Shown here piece by piece: positions 38,528 through 49,689 of a DNA stretch of 64,000 nt. The position numbers and the translations under genes are program-made. The stretch's first letter is position 1. Every line of letters begins with the position of its first letter. This DNA is from Aliiglaciecola lipolytica E3. Its GTDB lineage: Bacteria; Pseudomonadota; Gammaproteobacteria; Enterobacterales; Alteromonadaceae. The DNA is taken from the NCBI RefSeq assembly GCF_000314975.1, contig NZ_BAEN01000036.1:1-64000 (forward strand), given 5' to 3'. The notes beneath the pieces are model-generated. The model ran no database searches and was not told the origin of the DNA. It saw only the letters and a list, made by a program, of their open reading frames with translations.

Positions 38528-39562
38528 ATGCAGTCACTCAGTTTACAACAATTAGCAGATTTAATTGGAGCTAGTCTCCATTTGTCTGGTAACGACTCTG
38601 AAGATACTCAAATACATAGCATGAGTACTTTGGCGAATGCAGGCATTGGTCAGATTTCCTTTTTGTCAAATAGCAAGTATCGTAGTCAACTCTCTGACAC
38701 GAGAGCACAAGCTGTTATTTTACATCCAGATGAGTTATCACATTGCCCAACTACGGCACTTGTTCATGCAAACCCGTATGTCGGGTTTGCGTTGGTGGCT
38801 CAAGCGCTCGACACGACACCAGATGCGGCTACCGGTATTCACCCAACCGCTGTTATCGCCGAAGATGTCAGTATGGGCGAAAACGTGAGTGTAGGAGCTA
38901 ATGCGGTCGTCGAAACTGGGGTAGAGCTAGGCGATAATGTACAGATTGGAGCCGGCTCGTTTGTGGGCAAGAATTGTCAAATAGGCAGGCATACTAAACT
39001 TTGGGCTAACGTCACCGTTTATCATAATTCGGTAATAGGTGAACATTGTTTGGTGCAATCGGCTACTGTTATCGGTAGTGATGGTTTTGGCTATGCAAAT
39101 GACAAAGGCAAATGGATTAAAATCCCTCAATTGGGACGTGTTGTTATTGGTGACCGTGTAGAAATTGGTGCGAGCACAACTATAGATCGCGGCGCTCTTG
39201 AAGATACGGTTATCGCTGATGGCGTAATAATAGATAATCAGGTGCAAATTGCTCATAACGTAGAAATAGGTGAAAACTCAGCTATGGCAGCTTGCTCAGT
39301 AATTGCTGGCAGCTCAAAGTTGGGGAAAAATTGCAGTGTTGCAGGCTTATGCGGATTTAATGGTCATATTGAGATATGCGATAATTCTCATTTTACCGGA
39401 ATGAGCATGGTGACCAAGAGCATTACGGAACCCGGTTTATATTCCTCAGGTATGCCAGCAATATCCAATTTAGAGTGGCGTAAAAATGCGGTGCAACTCA
39501 GAAAAATTTCGTCTATTGCTCAACGTGTCAAAGATTTAGAGAAACAACAATCTAAAAAGTGA
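38528..39562 (+). CDS. lpxD: UDP-3-O-(3-hydroxymyristoyl)glucosamine N-acyltransferase
   Basis: The 344-residue acyltransferase performs the third step of lipid A synthesis. An N-terminal uridine-binding domain (about 1-100) precedes hexapeptide repeats of a left-handed beta helix (about 105-300, including [14 protein letters not shown] and [17 protein letters not shown]). A helical C-terminus follows. It starts 15 bp after skp. Confidence 0.97.
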   Translation: MQSLSLQQLADLIGASLHLSGNDSEDTQIHSMSTLANAGIGQISFLSNSKYRSQLSDTRAQAVILHPDELSHCPTTALVHANPYVGFALVAQALDTTPDAATGIHPTAVIAEDVSMGENVSVGANAVVETGVELGDNVQIGAGSFVGKNCQIGRHTKLWANVTVYHNSVIGEHCLVQSATVIGSDGFGYANDKGKWIKIPQLGRVVIGDRVEIGASTTIDRGALEDTVIADGVIIDNQVQIAHNVEIGENSAMAACSVIAGSSKLGKNCSVAGLCGFNGHIEICDNSHFTGMSMVTKSITEPGLYSSGMPAISNLEWRKNAVQLRKISSIAQRVKDLEKQQSKK

Positions 39563-39601
39563 TTGGGTTGGTTCCCGTCATTTATTAAAGGAGATCAGCC
39601 G

Positions 39602-40048
39602 TTGGCCGACAATTTGAACACCATTGAAATCGAAGAAATCATGGAGCTTTTGCCCCATAGATACCCATTTCTATTGATCGATAGAGTTACCGAGTGCACC
39701 TTAGGTGAATCGATAAAAGCGTTTAAAAATATTACGTTCAATGAACCCTGTTTTACCGGACATTTTCCTGGAAAACCTATATTCCCTGGAGTTTTGATTC
39801 TTGAAGCAATGGCCCAAGCTGCCGGTGTTTTAGGTTTTAAAACGGCAGGTAATAGTGATGAGTTATATTTGTATGCAGGAATAGATAATGCGCGTTTCAA
39901 ACGACCTGTTGTGCCTGGCGATAGACTAGATTTCGATGTTTGTGTTGTCAAAGAAAAGCGTGGAATATGGAAGTTTAAAGGTGTTGCAAGTGTCGAAGGT
40001 CAAGAGGCATGTGTTGCCGAATTTATGTGTGCCATGAGGAAAATGTAA
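39602..40048 (+). CDS. fabZ: 3-hydroxyacyl-ACP dehydratase FabZ
   Basis: The 148-residue hot-dog-fold dehydratase acts in fatty-acid elongation and feeds hydroxyacyl-ACP balance against LpxA. Catalytic His54 ([13 protein letters not shown]) and Glu68 ([11 protein letters not shown]) are present. No ATG is available. TTG 39602 has AAAGGAG eight bases upstream and gives the family length. The TTG at 39563 would add 13 unconserved residues. Confidence 0.95.
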   Translation: MADNLNTIEIEEIMELLPHRYPFLLIDRVTECTLGESIKAFKNITFNEPCFTGHFPGKPIFPGVLILEAMAQAAGVLGFKTAGNSDELYLYAGIDNARFKRPVVPGDRLDFDVCVVKEKRGIWKFKGVASVEGQEACVAEFMCAMRKM

Positions 40049-40051
40049 ATC

Positions 40052-40822
40052 GTGATCCATGCTACTGCGATTGTCCATCCGTCTGCAAAATTAGCAGATG
40101 ACGTACAAGTAGGCCCTTATTCTATTATCGGCGAAGATGTCGAGTTGGATAGTGGTTGTGTCGTCGAATCTCATGTTGTTATCAAAGGCCCAACTAAAAT
40201 TGGTAAAAATAATCGTTTTTTCCAATTTTCTTCAATTGGTGAAGAATGCCAAGATAAAAAATATGCAGGTGAAAGAACCCATTTAGAAATTGGTGATAAT
40301 AACGTTTTTCGTGAGTGTGTTACTGTGCACAGAGGAACTATACAAGATCAATCTCTTACACAAATTGGTTCTAACAACTTACTGATGGCGTACGTTCATG
40401 TAGCCCACGATTGTGTTATCGGTAATGATAATATTCTAGCTAACAACGCGACGCTAGCCGGTCATGTACATGTTGGAAACTGTGTTATTTTAGGTGGCAC
40501 TACAGCCGTTCATCAGTTTTGCCATATTGGCTCTCACAGTTTTACTGGGGGAGGGTGTATCGTGTTGCGTGATATACCGCCATTTGTGATGGTCAATGGT
40601 ATTGACCATACACCTGCTGGAATTAATGCCGAAGGACTAAGGCGCCGCGGTTTTGATAAAGACGTTATCATGGATATCAAACGCGCATATAAAGTGCTTT
40701 ACCGTAGCGGAAATCGTGCGGAGGAAGCAGTAGAAGAGTTACGTAAAATGGCTGAAACCACAAAAGAAGTGGGCATGATGGCTGAATTCGTAGCTTCTTC
40801 TAAACGAGGAATAATTCGCTAA
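40052..40822 (+). CDS. lpxA: acyl-ACP--UDP-N-acetylglucosamine O-acyltransferase
   Basis: The 256-residue left-handed beta-helix trimer performs the first step of lipid A synthesis. It has hexapeptide repeats in residues 1-190 (IHATAIVHPSAKLADDVQVG, VAHDCVIGN with the catalytic His) and a helical C-terminal domain with GLRRRGFDKDVI. GTG start, three bases after fabZ, indicating tight coupling. Confidence 0.97.
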   Translation: MIHATAIVHPSAKLADDVQVGPYSIIGEDVELDSGCVVESHVVIKGPTKIGKNNRFFQFSSIGEECQDKKYAGERTHLEIGDNNVFRECVTVHRGTIQDQSLTQIGSNNLLMAYVHVAHDCVIGNDNILANNATLAGHVHVGNCVILGGTTAVHQFCHIGSHSFTGGGCIVLRDIPPFVMVNGIDHTPAGINAEGLRRRGFDKDVIMDIKRAYKVLYRSGNRAEEAVEELRKMAETTKEVGMMAEFVASSKRGIIR

Positions 40823-40862
40823 AATTTTTTAGCCATATTCGCTAACAGCGAGCCAATCTGAT

Positions 40863-42041
40863 ATGTCCAAGCGTCCACTTAAAATTGCTATCGTTGCCGG
40901 AGAAGCCTCAGGTGACGTATTGGCGGCTGGCATGATGAAACAAATCTTAGCCATTCATCCCGATGCTCAATTTGAAGGTATCGCTGGTCCAAACATGCTC
41001 AAGCAAGGATGCACTACATTATTCGATATGGAAGAGTTGTCGGTAATGGGGTTAGTCGAAGTCTTGTCTCGAATTCGTCGATTATTATTTATCCGCAAGA
41101 CTGTATTGCAGCACTTCACCGATAATCCACCAGATGTTTACATTGGTGTCGATGCTCCCGATTTTAATTTACCTTTAGAAAAGAAATTAAAAAAGCGCGG
41201 CATTAAAACTGTGCATTACGTAAGTCCAACCGTGTGGGCGTGGCGTGAAAATAGAATTTACGGAATTGCTGAAGCGACGAATCTAGTCCTTAGCATCTTC
41301 CCATTTGAGAAAGCAGTATACGACAAGCATGGTTTCCCCTGTCAGTATGTCGGGCATACTATGGCTGACTCGATTGCGATTTATCCTGATCAGTTGTTAG
41401 CACGACAAGAACTTGATGGCGTGCAGTTAGACAAGAATGCAAAAGTGCTAGCACTGCTGCCCGGTAGTCGTGGGGGTGAAGTCAACATGTTGCTGGAGGT
41501 TTTTTTGCAAAGTGCAAGTAAACTCTGTGCAACGCTCGACGAGTTACACGTGGTTATCCCTGCGGTAAATAAAGTAAGAAAAGCGCAAATAGAAGAGATA
41601 GTCGCAAACTTTGTTGATTCTGCAAGCTACGCTTCCAACATGCGAATATCTGTACTGATGGGGCAATCTCGTAATGTAATGATTGCTGCTGATGCAATAT
41701 TACTCGCCTCTGGCACTGCGTCACTTGAAGCTATGTTATGCAAACGACCTATGGTCGTCGCCTATCGATTAAAGTGGTTAACCCATCAGATCATGAAAAA
41801 GATGTATAAACCGGCTTATTTTTCATTACCCAATGTGTTGGCAGACAAACCGATTGTGCCTGAATTGCTGCAAGAAGATGTTAATCCAGTCACTATATCT
41901 GAATATCTTATCCCCATGTTTGCAACCGATGCTGTAAAAGTACCGCAAGAATTTGTAGCATTGCATGAAGTGCTCAAACAGGATGCGGATAAACAATCGG
42001 CAACTGCGGTATTGAATTTAATTGGAGCAAGTAGTGAGTAA
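40863..42041 (+). CDS. lpxB: lipid-A-disaccharide synthase
   Basis: The 392-residue GT-B glycosyltransferase (GT19) joins UDP-diacylglucosamine and lipid X. It has the N-terminal [35 protein letters not shown] and the C-terminal [14 protein letters not shown] with [12 protein letters not shown]. It is peripheral to the inner membrane. Its stop overlaps the rnhB start region by 8 bp. Confidence 0.97.
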   Translation: MSKRPLKIAIVAGEASGDVLAAGMMKQILAIHPDAQFEGIAGPNMLKQGCTTLFDMEELSVMGLVEVLSRIRRLLFIRKTVLQHFTDNPPDVYIGVDAPDFNLPLEKKLKKRGIKTVHYVSPTVWAWRENRIYGIAEATNLVLSIFPFEKAVYDKHGFPCQYVGHTMADSIAIYPDQLLARQELDGVQLDKNAKVLALLPGSRGGEVNMLLEVFLQSASKLCATLDELHVVIPAVNKVRKAQIEEIVANFVDSASYASNMRISVLMGQSRNVMIAADAILLASGTASLEAMLCKRPMVVAYRLKWLTHQIMKKMYKPAYFSLPNVLADKPIVPELLQEDVNPVTISEYLIPMFATDAVKVPQEFVALHEVLKQDADKQSATAVLNLIGASSE

Positions 42042-42633
42042 TGCGTATTTGATTGCTGGAGTTGACGAAGTAGGGCGCGGTCCACTGGTTGGGGACGTCG
42101 TTACAGCAGCTGTGATACTCGATCCTGCTCATCCCATTGTTGGTCTCACAGATTCAAAAAAATTGAGTGAAAAGAAACGCGATTTACTGTTTGATGAAAT
42201 CAAAAAAAATGCACTGAGTTGGTCTATCGGACGAGCCAGTCCTAAAGAAATTGACGAACTCAACATTCTGCACGCCACTATGTTAGCAATGAAGCGCGCG
42301 GTTGAAGGATTAACGATTCAGCCCGACTTAGTTCAGGTGGACGGTAATCGTTGTCCTGATTGGTCATATAAAAGCGAGGCTATCGTCAAAGGTGATGGCA
42401 GTATTGCCGAAATTTCAGCTGCGTCAATCATTGCTAAAGTCACCCGTGACAGAGAAATGGCTGATTTACATTTACAATACCCAGAGTACGGTTTTAACCA
42501 GCACAAAGGCTATCCGACCAAGGCACATCTGCAACGCTTAGCCGAGCTTGGACCAACCAAAGAATATCGAATGAGTTTTAAACCCGTGCAACACGTTTTG
42601 TTGCAGCATAATGGAGTTATCCATGCAGTCTGA
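42034..42633 (+). CDS. rnhB: ribonuclease HII
   Basis: The 199-residue enzyme cuts RNA in RNA:DNA hybrids and starts ribonucleotide excision. The catalytic acidic pair is in [12 protein letters not shown] (Asp11, Glu12), with further Asp residues in QVDGNR and KVTRDREM. I prefer the GTG at 42034 (GGAG six bases upstream, family length 198) over TTG at 42022. It overlaps lpxB and dnaE on both sides. Confidence 0.96.
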   Translation: MSNAYLIAGVDEVGRGPLVGDVVTAAVILDPAHPIVGLTDSKKLSEKKRDLLFDEIKKNALSWSIGRASPKEIDELNILHATMLAMKRAVEGLTIQPDLVQVDGNRCPDWSYKSEAIVKGDGSIAEISAASIIAKVTRDREMADLHLQYPEYGFNQHKGYPTKAHLQRLAELGPTKEYRMSFKPVQHVLLQHNGVIHAV

Positions 42634-45600
42634 ATCCACAGAGTCGTCTGTGAAGTTTATACATTTGCGCGTCCACAGCGACTACTCGATGATGGATGGC
42701 TTAAATAAAGTTAAACCCATTCTGAGTAAAGTAAAAGAAATGGGAATGCCAGCCTTAGCCATTACAGATCAGATGAATATGTGTGGTTTGGTCAAATATT
42801 ATGATGCGGCCCATGCCAATGGAATAAAACCAATAATCGGTGCAGATTTTTGGGTGCAAAGTGACGAGCTAGGAAATGAAATTTTCAGGCTTACATTATT
42901 GGCAATGAATAATCAGGGTTATAAAAACATAACGTTACTTATATCCAAAGCATATCAACGTGGGCATGTACAAAATAGAGCCGTTATAGACAAACAATGG
43001 TTAGTTGAACATAAAGCTGGAGTGATTATTTTGTCCGGTGGCCTATCTGGTGACCTTGGACAGGTGTTAACCAAAGGTAATATGCCGTTAGCCGCACAAA
43101 TATCCCAGTTCTATCAAACTCACTTCGCAGATTGCTATTATTTGGAGCTTAATCGCACCGGTAGGCCAGGAGAACAAGAGTATATTCAGCGCGCTACCGA
43201 CTGGGCGATGCAAAATGAACTGCCGGTAGTGGCAACAAATGAAGTCTGCTTTATCGATAAGGAAGGTTTTGATGCCCATGAAATACGCGTTTGTATTCAT
43301 GATGGCTATACATTAGATGATAAGCGTCGTCCTAAACGATATAGCGAACAACAATATCTGCGTAGTACAGAAGAAATGTGCGAACTTTTCTCTGATATTC
43401 CAGAAGCGCTTCAAAATTCAGTCGAGATTGCTAAACGGTGCAACGTTACAGTGACATTAGGAGAGTACTTCCTGCCTAAGTTTCCTACTGGCGGAATGTC
43501 TGATGCAGACTATTTAGTCAAAGTGTCTTGGGAAGGTTTAGAGCGACGCTTAAAGTTTTTATTTCCTGATGAACAAGTACGTGCCGAGAAGCGTCCGGAA
43601 TATGATGAACGGTTGGAAATAGAATTAACGGTTATCAATCAAATGGGGTTTCCTGGATACTTCCTGATCGTTATGGAGTTTATTCAGTGGAGTAAAGACC
43701 ACGGTATTCCTGTTGGGCCGGGAAGGGGGTCAGGTGCCGGTTCGTTGGTCGCTTATGCGCTGGATATCACCGACTTAGATCCATTGGAATTCGACTTACT
43801 ATTCGAACGATTTTTGAACCCTGAGCGGGTATCCATGCCCGACTTCGATGTTGATTTTTGTATGGATAGGCGTGATGAAGTTATCGATCACGTTGCTGAT
43901 ATGTATGGAAGGCAAGCCGTATCACAAATTATCACCTTCGGTACTATGGCAGCTAAAGCTGTTGTTCGGGATGTGGGACGAGTGTTGGGTCACCCTTATG
44001 GTTTCGTCGATCGTATTTCCAAACTTATTCCATCAGATCCAGGCATGACCTTAGAAAAAGCGTTTGCCGTAGAACCAAGGTTACCCGAGCTGTATCAGCA
44101 AGATGAAGATGTCAAAGACCTAATCGACATGGCCCGTATCCTTGAGGGGGTGACTCGAAACGCAGGTAAGCACGCGGGGGGAGTGGTAATTTCTCCTACC
44201 GAAATCACAGATTTTGCACCTTTATATTGTGACGATGAAGGTAAAAACCCGGTTACCCAGTTCGATAAAAACGATGTTGAAACTGCAGGGCTAGTGAAAT
44301 TCGATTTCTTGGGCCTGCGCACGCTGACAATCATTCAGTGGGCAATTGATATGATTGCCGAAGGCCGTGGTAAGCAGATTGATATCACCACTATTCCCCT
44401 TGAGGATCCTAAAAGTTTTCGAACGCTATTAAATGCAGAAACGACTGCGGTATTCCAATTGGAATCCCGCGGTATGAAGGATTTGATAAAACGTCTTAAA
44501 CCGGATTGTTTCGAAGATATTATCGCATTAGTAGCGCTATTCAGACCAGGACCTTTGCAATCAGGCATGGTTGACAACTTTATTGACCGAAAGCATGGTC
44601 GTGAAGCTATTTCATATCCTGATGCTGAATATCAACACGAATGTTTGCAGGAAATTCTAGAACCCACTTACGGCATTATTCTTTATCAAGAACAGGTTAT
44701 GCAAATCGCGCAGGCGATGGCGGGTTATAGCCTCGGAGGTGCAGACATGCTGCGTCGTGCCATGGGTAAGAAAAAACCAGAAGAGATGGCCAAACAGCGT
44801 AGTGTGTTTGCAGAAGGATCAAAAGGGAATGATATTGATCCGGAATTGGCGATGAAAATCTTCGATCTGGTAGAAAAGTTTGCGGGTTATGGGTTCAACA
44901 AATCTCACTCTGCGGCATATGCATTGGTGTCGTATCAGACGTTGTGGTTAAAAGCCCATTACCCAGCAGAGTTTATGGCTGCGGTTATGTCAGCAGATAT
45001 GGACAATACCGATAAAATTGTTACCTTGGTAGACGAGTGTAATCGTATGGGACTCACCATACTGCCGCCCGATTTAAACGCTGGTCAATATAAATTTACA
45101 GTAGATGAACAGGGACGAATTGTTTACGGCATTGGCGCGATTAAGGGAGTAGGTGAAGGGCCTATTGAAGCGATAATAGCGGCACGTAAAAAGCACACTA
45201 AGTTTACTGATTTATTTGATTTTTGTGCCAAAGTGGATTTAAAGAAAATAAATAAACGGGTGCTTGAAAAACTCGTTATGGCCGGTGCCATGGATAATTT
45301 AGGTCCACACCGTGCTTGCATTATGGCAACGCTACCCGAAGCACTAGCCGCGGCAGATCAGCATGCTAAAGCGGAATCCCATGGGCAGTCAGATATGTTT
45401 GGGTTGCTAACTACAGAACCCGAACAAGTAGTACAAGCGTTCTCTAATGTACCTGAATGGCCGGAAAAAGTGTGGTTAGACGGAGAAAAAGAAACTCTTG
45501 GCCTATACTTAACTGGACATCCAATAAATCAGTATGAACAAGAACTTAAACATTATAGTTCTGCAAGGTTGGTGGATTTAAAACCAACGAATAAAGATAC

Positions 45601-46108
45601 CACTTCAGTTGCCGTAGGATTGGTCATTGGAGTAAGAGTGATGACCAACAAAAAGGGACGTCGCTGGGCAATTGTGACATTGGATGATAAAAGCGCACGC
45701 ATGGATGCTAGGTTCTTCCCTGATATGTATGAAAAATACGAAGAACTTCTGCAACCTGATCGAATATTGCTTATTTCTGGACAGGTCAGCTTTGATGATT
45801 TCTCAGGGGGCAATACAATATCGGGTCGTGATGCTATGGATATAGTGCAGGCGCGAGAGAAAAATGTAAAATGCTTAGGTTTGGAAGTAGAATCTGACTG
45901 GTGTAACGACGAAAGAGTGGCTAAACTGCAAGCAATTCTACAGAATTACCAAGGCGGAAGCTGCCCGGTGAATATGCGGGTTGTGCATCCAGATGCAGAA
46001 ATGGTCTTAGCATTTGGCGCACAATGGTATGTGACACCAGAAGACCAGTTAATTTATGAATTGCAACAAATGTTACCCAAACAAGCGGTAGAGTTGCAGT
46101 TTAGTTGA
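42623..46108 (+). CDS. dnaE: DNA polymerase III alpha subunit
   Basis: The 1161-residue replicative polymerase has an N-terminal PHP domain ([13 protein letters not shown], about 14-26) and the C-family polymerase active site with PDFDVDF around residue 405. Helix-hairpin and OB-fold regions follow ([23 protein letters not shown] about 1010). I chose ATG 42623, preceded by a GGAG; the ATG at 42611 is also in frame. The gene overlaps rnhB by 11 bp. Confidence 0.98.
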   Translation: MQSESTESSVKFIHLRVHSDYSMMDGLNKVKPILSKVKEMGMPALAITDQMNMCGLVKYYDAAHANGIKPIIGADFWVQSDELGNEIFRLTLLAMNNQGYKNITLLISKAYQRGHVQNRAVIDKQWLVEHKAGVIILSGGLSGDLGQVLTKGNMPLAAQISQFYQTHFADCYYLELNRTGRPGEQEYIQRATDWAMQNELPVVATNEVCFIDKEGFDAHEIRVCIHDGYTLDDKRRPKRYSEQQYLRSTEEMCELFSDIPEALQNSVEIAKRCNVTVTLGEYFLPKFPTGGMSDADYLVKVSWEGLERRLKFLFPDEQVRAEKRPEYDERLEIELTVINQMGFPGYFLIVMEFIQWSKDHGIPVGPGRGSGAGSLVAYALDITDLDPLEFDLLFERFLNPERVSMPDFDVDFCMDRRDEVIDHVADMYGRQAVSQIITFGTMAAKAVVRDVGRVLGHPYGFVDRISKLIPSDPGMTLEKAFAVEPRLPELYQQDEDVKDLIDMARILEGVTRNAGKHAGGVVISPTEITDFAPLYCDDEGKNPVTQFDKNDVETAGLVKFDFLGLRTLTIIQWAIDMIAEGRGKQIDITTIPLEDPKSFRTLLNAETTAVFQLESRGMKDLIKRLKPDCFEDIIALVALFRPGPLQSGMVDNFIDRKHGREAISYPDAEYQHECLQEILEPTYGIILYQEQVMQIAQAMAGYSLGGADMLRRAMGKKKPEEMAKQRSVFAEGSKGNDIDPELAMKIFDLVEKFAGYGFNKSHSAAYALVSYQTLWLKAHYPAEFMAAVMSADMDNTDKIVTLVDECNRMGLTILPPDLNAGQYKFTVDEQGRIVYGIGAIKGVGEGPIEAIIAARKKHTKFTDLFDFCAKVDLKKINKRVLEKLVMAGAMDNLGPHRACIMATLPEALAAADQHAKAESHGQSDMFGLLTTEPEQVVQAFSNVPEWPEKVWLDGEKETLGLYLTGHPINQYEQELKHYSSARLVDLKPTNKDTTSVAVGLVIGVRVMTNKKGRRWAIVTLDDKSARMDARFFPDMYEKYEELLQPDRILLISGQVSFDDFSGGNTISGRDAMDIVQAREKNVKCLGLEVESDWCNDERVAKLQAILQNYQGGSCPVNMRVVHPDAEMVLAFGAQWYVTPEDQLIYELQQMLPKQAVELQFS

Positions 46109-46147
46109 CACCAATAGTGTGTTTGAAAAACAAATATAAGGTTTGGA

Positions 46148-47104
46148 ATGAGTTTGAATTATCTTGATTTCGAGAAACCTATCGCTGACTTAGAAGCAAA
46201 AATTGAAGAATTGCGTCTAGTGAATCAAGGCGGTGAGTTTGATGTCGGTATTGAAGAGTCGATTACTAAATTACGTGAAAAAAGTGCGGAATTGACCGCT
46301 AAAATTTTTTCTGATTTAGGCGCTTGGCAAGTTTCGCAAATAGCCAGACATCCGATGCGACCTTACACACTCGATTACATCCCACGTCTTTTTGAAGAGT
46401 TTGATGAGTTAGCTGGTGACCGTGCCTTCGCAAACGATAAAGCGATAGTGGGCGGTTTAGCTGACTTCGATGGTCAGCCAGTGATGGTGATTGGCCATCA
46501 AAAAGGCCGAGATACCCACGAGAAAATTCGTCGTAACTTTGGTATGCCAAAACCTGAAGGTTATCGTAAAGCATTGCGTTTAATGCACATGGCTGAGCGT
46601 TTCAATATTCCGATTATTACCTTTATTGATACTCCAGGGGCCTATCCGGGAGTGGGAGCGGAAGAGCGTGGTCAAAGTGAAGCGATTGCTCGCAACTTAA
46701 AAGAAATGGCAGATTTAAGCGTACCTATAATCTGTACTGTTATCGGTGAAGGTGGTTCAGGTGGAGCACTTGCGATAGGGGTTGGTGACCGTGTCAACAT
46801 GCTGCAATACAGTACTTATTCTGTAATCTCTCCTGAAGGTTGTGCATCCATTTTATGGAAAAGTGCTGAAAAAGCGCCACTAGCTGCCGAAGCTATGGGA
46901 GTGAGCGCTGGCCAGATTAAAGAGTTAGGGCTTATTAATAACATTATTGAAGAGCCTCTAGGTGGCGCACATCGCAATCATGATGCAATGGCAGCCAACC
47001 TTAAAGCGACACTTAAGCAGCAACTGTCACAATTGTTGAGCTTGTCAAAAGACGAGTTATTGGAGCAGCGTTACGAACGTATCATGTCGTTTGGTTATTG
47101 CTAA
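46148..47104 (+). CDS. accA: acetyl-CoA carboxylase carboxyltransferase subunit alpha
   Basis: The 318-residue subunit pairs with AccD to transfer carboxyl from biotin to acetyl-CoA and form malonyl-CoA. It has an N-terminal helical segment ([17 protein letters not shown]), the crotonase-like core with [24 protein letters not shown], and [17 protein letters not shown]. It lies after dnaE as in E. coli. A terminator follows, just before tilS. Confidence 0.98.
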   Translation: MSLNYLDFEKPIADLEAKIEELRLVNQGGEFDVGIEESITKLREKSAELTAKIFSDLGAWQVSQIARHPMRPYTLDYIPRLFEEFDELAGDRAFANDKAIVGGLADFDGQPVMVIGHQKGRDTHEKIRRNFGMPKPEGYRKALRLMHMAERFNIPIITFIDTPGAYPGVGAEERGQSEAIARNLKEMADLSVPIICTVIGEGGSGGALAIGVGDRVNMLQYSTYSVISPEGCASILWKSAEKAPLAAEAMGVSAGQIKELGLINNIIEEPLGGAHRNHDAMAANLKATLKQQLSQLLSLSKDELLEQRYERIMSFGYC

Positions 47105-47129
47105 GTTAGTATTACAACCACTTCAACAG

Positions 47130-47157
47130 CCGCTTTGTTATTGCAAGGCGGTTTTTT
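47130..47157 (+). terminator. accA intrinsic terminator overlapping the tilS ribosome-binding region
   Basis: The stem CCGCTTTG / CAAGGCGG (one G-U pair, 6-base loop) is followed by TTTTTT at 47152-47157. The AAGGCGG on its 3' arm is the only Shine-Dalgarno-like sequence before the tilS ATG at 47162. Confidence 0.8.
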
Positions 47158-47161
47158 CGTT

Positions 47162-48469
47162 ATGAATCTACAACAAACTGTTACCAATTCTGTTCGAGCA
47201 TTTCTTGAAGGCAAGCCAAAACAGGTGGTTGTCGCATACAGTGGCGGCGTTGATTCCCACCTAATGTTGGCTACCGTAGCTGAATTAGCAACTGAATATC
47301 CTGCCAATCAATATCTTGCCGTACATGTTAACCATGGTTTAAGTCCTAATGCTGATAAATGGCAACAACATTGCCAAAAGGTATGTGAAGAATACCGTTT
47401 CCCGCTGAAAATTCAGCAGGTCAAAGTACAAGCAAGTGGCAATGGCGGAGTCGAAGCTGCTGCTCGTAAAGTGCGATATCAAGCAATAGAGTCTGTCACT
47501 CAACACAAAGGGGTGATTTTATTGGCGCAACATGTTCAGGATCAACTGGAAACTGTATTACTGCAACTTAAGCGTGGAGCAGGACCGAAAGGCTTATCAG
47601 CTATGGGGCAAACCCTAGAAAAAGAAAATGGAATTATCCTTGCGCGCCCATTTCTGCAAATTGAAAAACAACACATTTTGCAATTAGCCAAACACAAAAA
47701 TTTGCAATGGATTGAAGACGAATCTAACCAAGACAGTCGTTTTGATCGGAATTTTTTGCGAACTCAAATTGTACCTAGTTTAATTGCTCGATGGCCTAAT
47801 TTGGCTGAAGCAGCGCATAGAACGGCAAAGCTGTGTGCGGAACAGCAACGTCTACTAGATGAAGTTAACGAACAACACTTACAAGGCATGATTAATCAAC
47901 GATTCGCAATTGATATACCTAAGTTGCTCAGTTTATCGCAGGCGTGGCAGAATCAAATTGTTCGATATTGGTTAGCCCAACAGCAACTAACCATGCCTTC
48001 ATACTCAGTGCTAGATGAACTGCCTAAGTTGTTTCATGCGAAGCAAGATGCAAATCCGTCAATTGAGATAGACGATTATCAACTACGTCGCTTTAGGGAT
48101 CATTTGTATTGCGTTAGGAAAAAAAACGTCGAGGTATTCAGTGAGCGTAAGTTAATTGCACGAAATACTATTTTGCCTAACTTCCTGGGGCAGCTAAGAA
48201 TCGCCGATAATTTGATTGGCGAATTGACGATTAAATCGCGCGACAATAGTCTTACCTTTAAACCAAAAGCTGCACGCCACTCTAAACCGTTAAAGCAGTG
48301 GTTCAAAGAATGGAATGTGCCTGTCTGGGAAAGAGAACGTAGTTTAGTTGTGTATCTGCATGAGCAGGTTATTGCCATAGTGTGCGACCAACAGATATTT
48401 TTCGCTGACAATGTCTCAGATGATGTGGCGTCTTCAATCCATTTCGAAGCGAGCCCTCCTAAACTCTAA
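47162..48469 (+). CDS. tilS: tRNA(Ile)-lysidine synthase
   Basis: The 435-residue PP-loop ATPase converts C34 of tRNA(Ile2) to lysidine so that it reads AUA. The PP-loop SGGVDS is at residues 27-32, with HVNHGLSPNAD and the LAQHVQDQLETVLLQL segment. The C-terminal TilS domain (about 330-435) holds KPLKQWFKEWNVPVWERE. I preferred ATG 47162 over the frame-open 47135, which lies in the terminator. Confidence 0.95.
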   Translation: MNLQQTVTNSVRAFLEGKPKQVVVAYSGGVDSHLMLATVAELATEYPANQYLAVHVNHGLSPNADKWQQHCQKVCEEYRFPLKIQQVKVQASGNGGVEAAARKVRYQAIESVTQHKGVILLAQHVQDQLETVLLQLKRGAGPKGLSAMGQTLEKENGIILARPFLQIEKQHILQLAKHKNLQWIEDESNQDSRFDRNFLRTQIVPSLIARWPNLAEAAHRTAKLCAEQQRLLDEVNEQHLQGMINQRFAIDIPKLLSLSQAWQNQIVRYWLAQQQLTMPSYSVLDELPKLFHAKQDANPSIEIDDYQLRRFRDHLYCVRKKNVEVFSERKLIARNTILPNFLGQLRIADNLIGELTIKSRDNSLTFKPKAARHSKPLKQWFKEWNVPVWERERSLVVYLHEQVIAIVCDQQIFFADNVSDDVASSIHFEASPPKL

Positions 48470-48659
48470 TTATGCTGGCTGGGGTAGGAGCAGTTAACTT
48501 CTTTTATAACTAATTCATGAAAACCACATTTTTATCCTTACAAGGCTAGTGTTTGACTATGCTTCTAGCGTAAAATCCTCAGATAATTCAAATTTGGATT
48601 TTAAAATAATCCTCTTTGGTTGAATGACCTTATTCGTATTTTGGAGATTTAAGACTGTT

Positions 48660-49655
48660 ATGGCTGCATTTGGAACCGTTTTTATGCCTGAGATGGCGCT
48701 TACTACCTTTGAAAATAATCAGTGGAGTGAGGCTAAGTTTGTCAGTGCGGATAGTATTCAAATGCACCCAGGTGCCCACGTCTTACACTATTCAAGCACC
48801 TGTTTTGAAGGATTAAAAGCGTTTCGTCACGCTGATGGCAGCGTCAATATATTTCGCATGGACGAAAATATTAAACGTATGGCGCAAAGTTCTGAATTAT
48901 TGTTTTTACCTAAATTCGACTCAGAACAGTTGAGTCAAATGATCAAAGATATCGTGAAAAAATATGTCGATGAAGTACCTGCGCCTCCGGGCTCTATGTA
49001 TATTCGGCCAACACATATAGGTACTGAAGCGTCAATTGGCAAAGCTGCGGCTCCTTCTGGCACTTCAATGCTGTATGTTTTGTTATCTCCGGTAGGCGAT
49101 TATTTTGCTGGTGGTGCGCGCCCTTTGCGTCTACTCTTAGCTGAAGACGGTATGCGCTGTGCAGCGCATATGGGGATGATTAAAAGTGGTGGAAATTATG
49201 CCAGTGCATTAGGGCCGATTTTAGCCGCCAAAGCTAACGTCAACGCGGATCAAATTCTGTTTTGTCCAAATGGAGACGTACAAGAAACTGGCGCTGCTAA
49301 TTTTATTCTTATTGATGGCAATGAAATTATCACCAAAGCGTTAGATAGTTCTTTCTTACACGGTATTACCCGTGCATCTTTACTGACCTTAGCGGCCGAC
49401 TTAGGCATGACAGTCAGTGAGCGTGAGTTATCAGTAACGGAATTATTAGAGCGTGCTGCTAAGCCAGAAACAGAAGCTGCGTTATCTGGTACCGCTGCCG
49501 TGTTAACCTCGGTGGGTACGCTGATTCACAATGATAAAGAAATCAAAGTAGGCAGTGGCGAAGCCGGGCCTAAAGCAACGCGGTTACGCCAAGCACTAAA
49601 TCAAATTCAGTGGGGGCAAGTGCCAGATACCCATGGTTGGTTAACCAAAGTTTAA
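48660..49655 (+). CDS. ilvE: branched-chain amino acid aminotransferase
   Basis: The 331-residue PLP enzyme of fold IV transfers amino groups between glutamate and branched-chain 2-oxo acids. The PLP lysine lies in MGMIKSGGNYASAL, with EGLKAFR and GDVQETGAANFILIDG. Length and motifs fit the larger class-II type rather than E. coli IlvE (309). ATG 48660 preferred; the extension to 48624 is unconserved. It is monocistronic and convergent with the SLOG-domain gene. Confidence 0.95.
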   Translation: MAAFGTVFMPEMALTTFENNQWSEAKFVSADSIQMHPGAHVLHYSSTCFEGLKAFRHADGSVNIFRMDENIKRMAQSSELLFLPKFDSEQLSQMIKDIVKKYVDEVPAPPGSMYIRPTHIGTEASIGKAAAPSGTSMLYVLLSPVGDYFAGGARPLRLLLAEDGMRCAAHMGMIKSGGNYASALGPILAAKANVNADQILFCPNGDVQETGAANFILIDGNEIITKALDSSFLHGITRASLLTLAADLGMTVSERELSVTELLERAAKPETEAALSGTAAVLTSVGTLIHNDKEIKVGSGEAGPKATRLRQALNQIQWGQVPDTHGWLTKV

Positions 49656-49663
49656 TTGTAGCA

Positions 49664-49689
49664 AAGTTCAGGTTAACTAACCTGAACTT
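49664..49689. terminator. long perfect hairpin overlapping the SLOG gene's stop
   Basis: A 12-bp perfect inverted repeat (AAGTTCAGGTTA / TAACCTGAACTT) with a 2-base loop lies nine bases after ilvE. It covers the last codons and stop of the convergent SLOG-domain gene. It could terminate both transcripts. Confidence 0.75.

Noticed and set aside
39563-39601. Longer TTG start of fabZ
   Set aside because: It adds 13 residues not seen in FabZ and has no Shine-Dalgarno; TTG 39602 has AAAGGAG.
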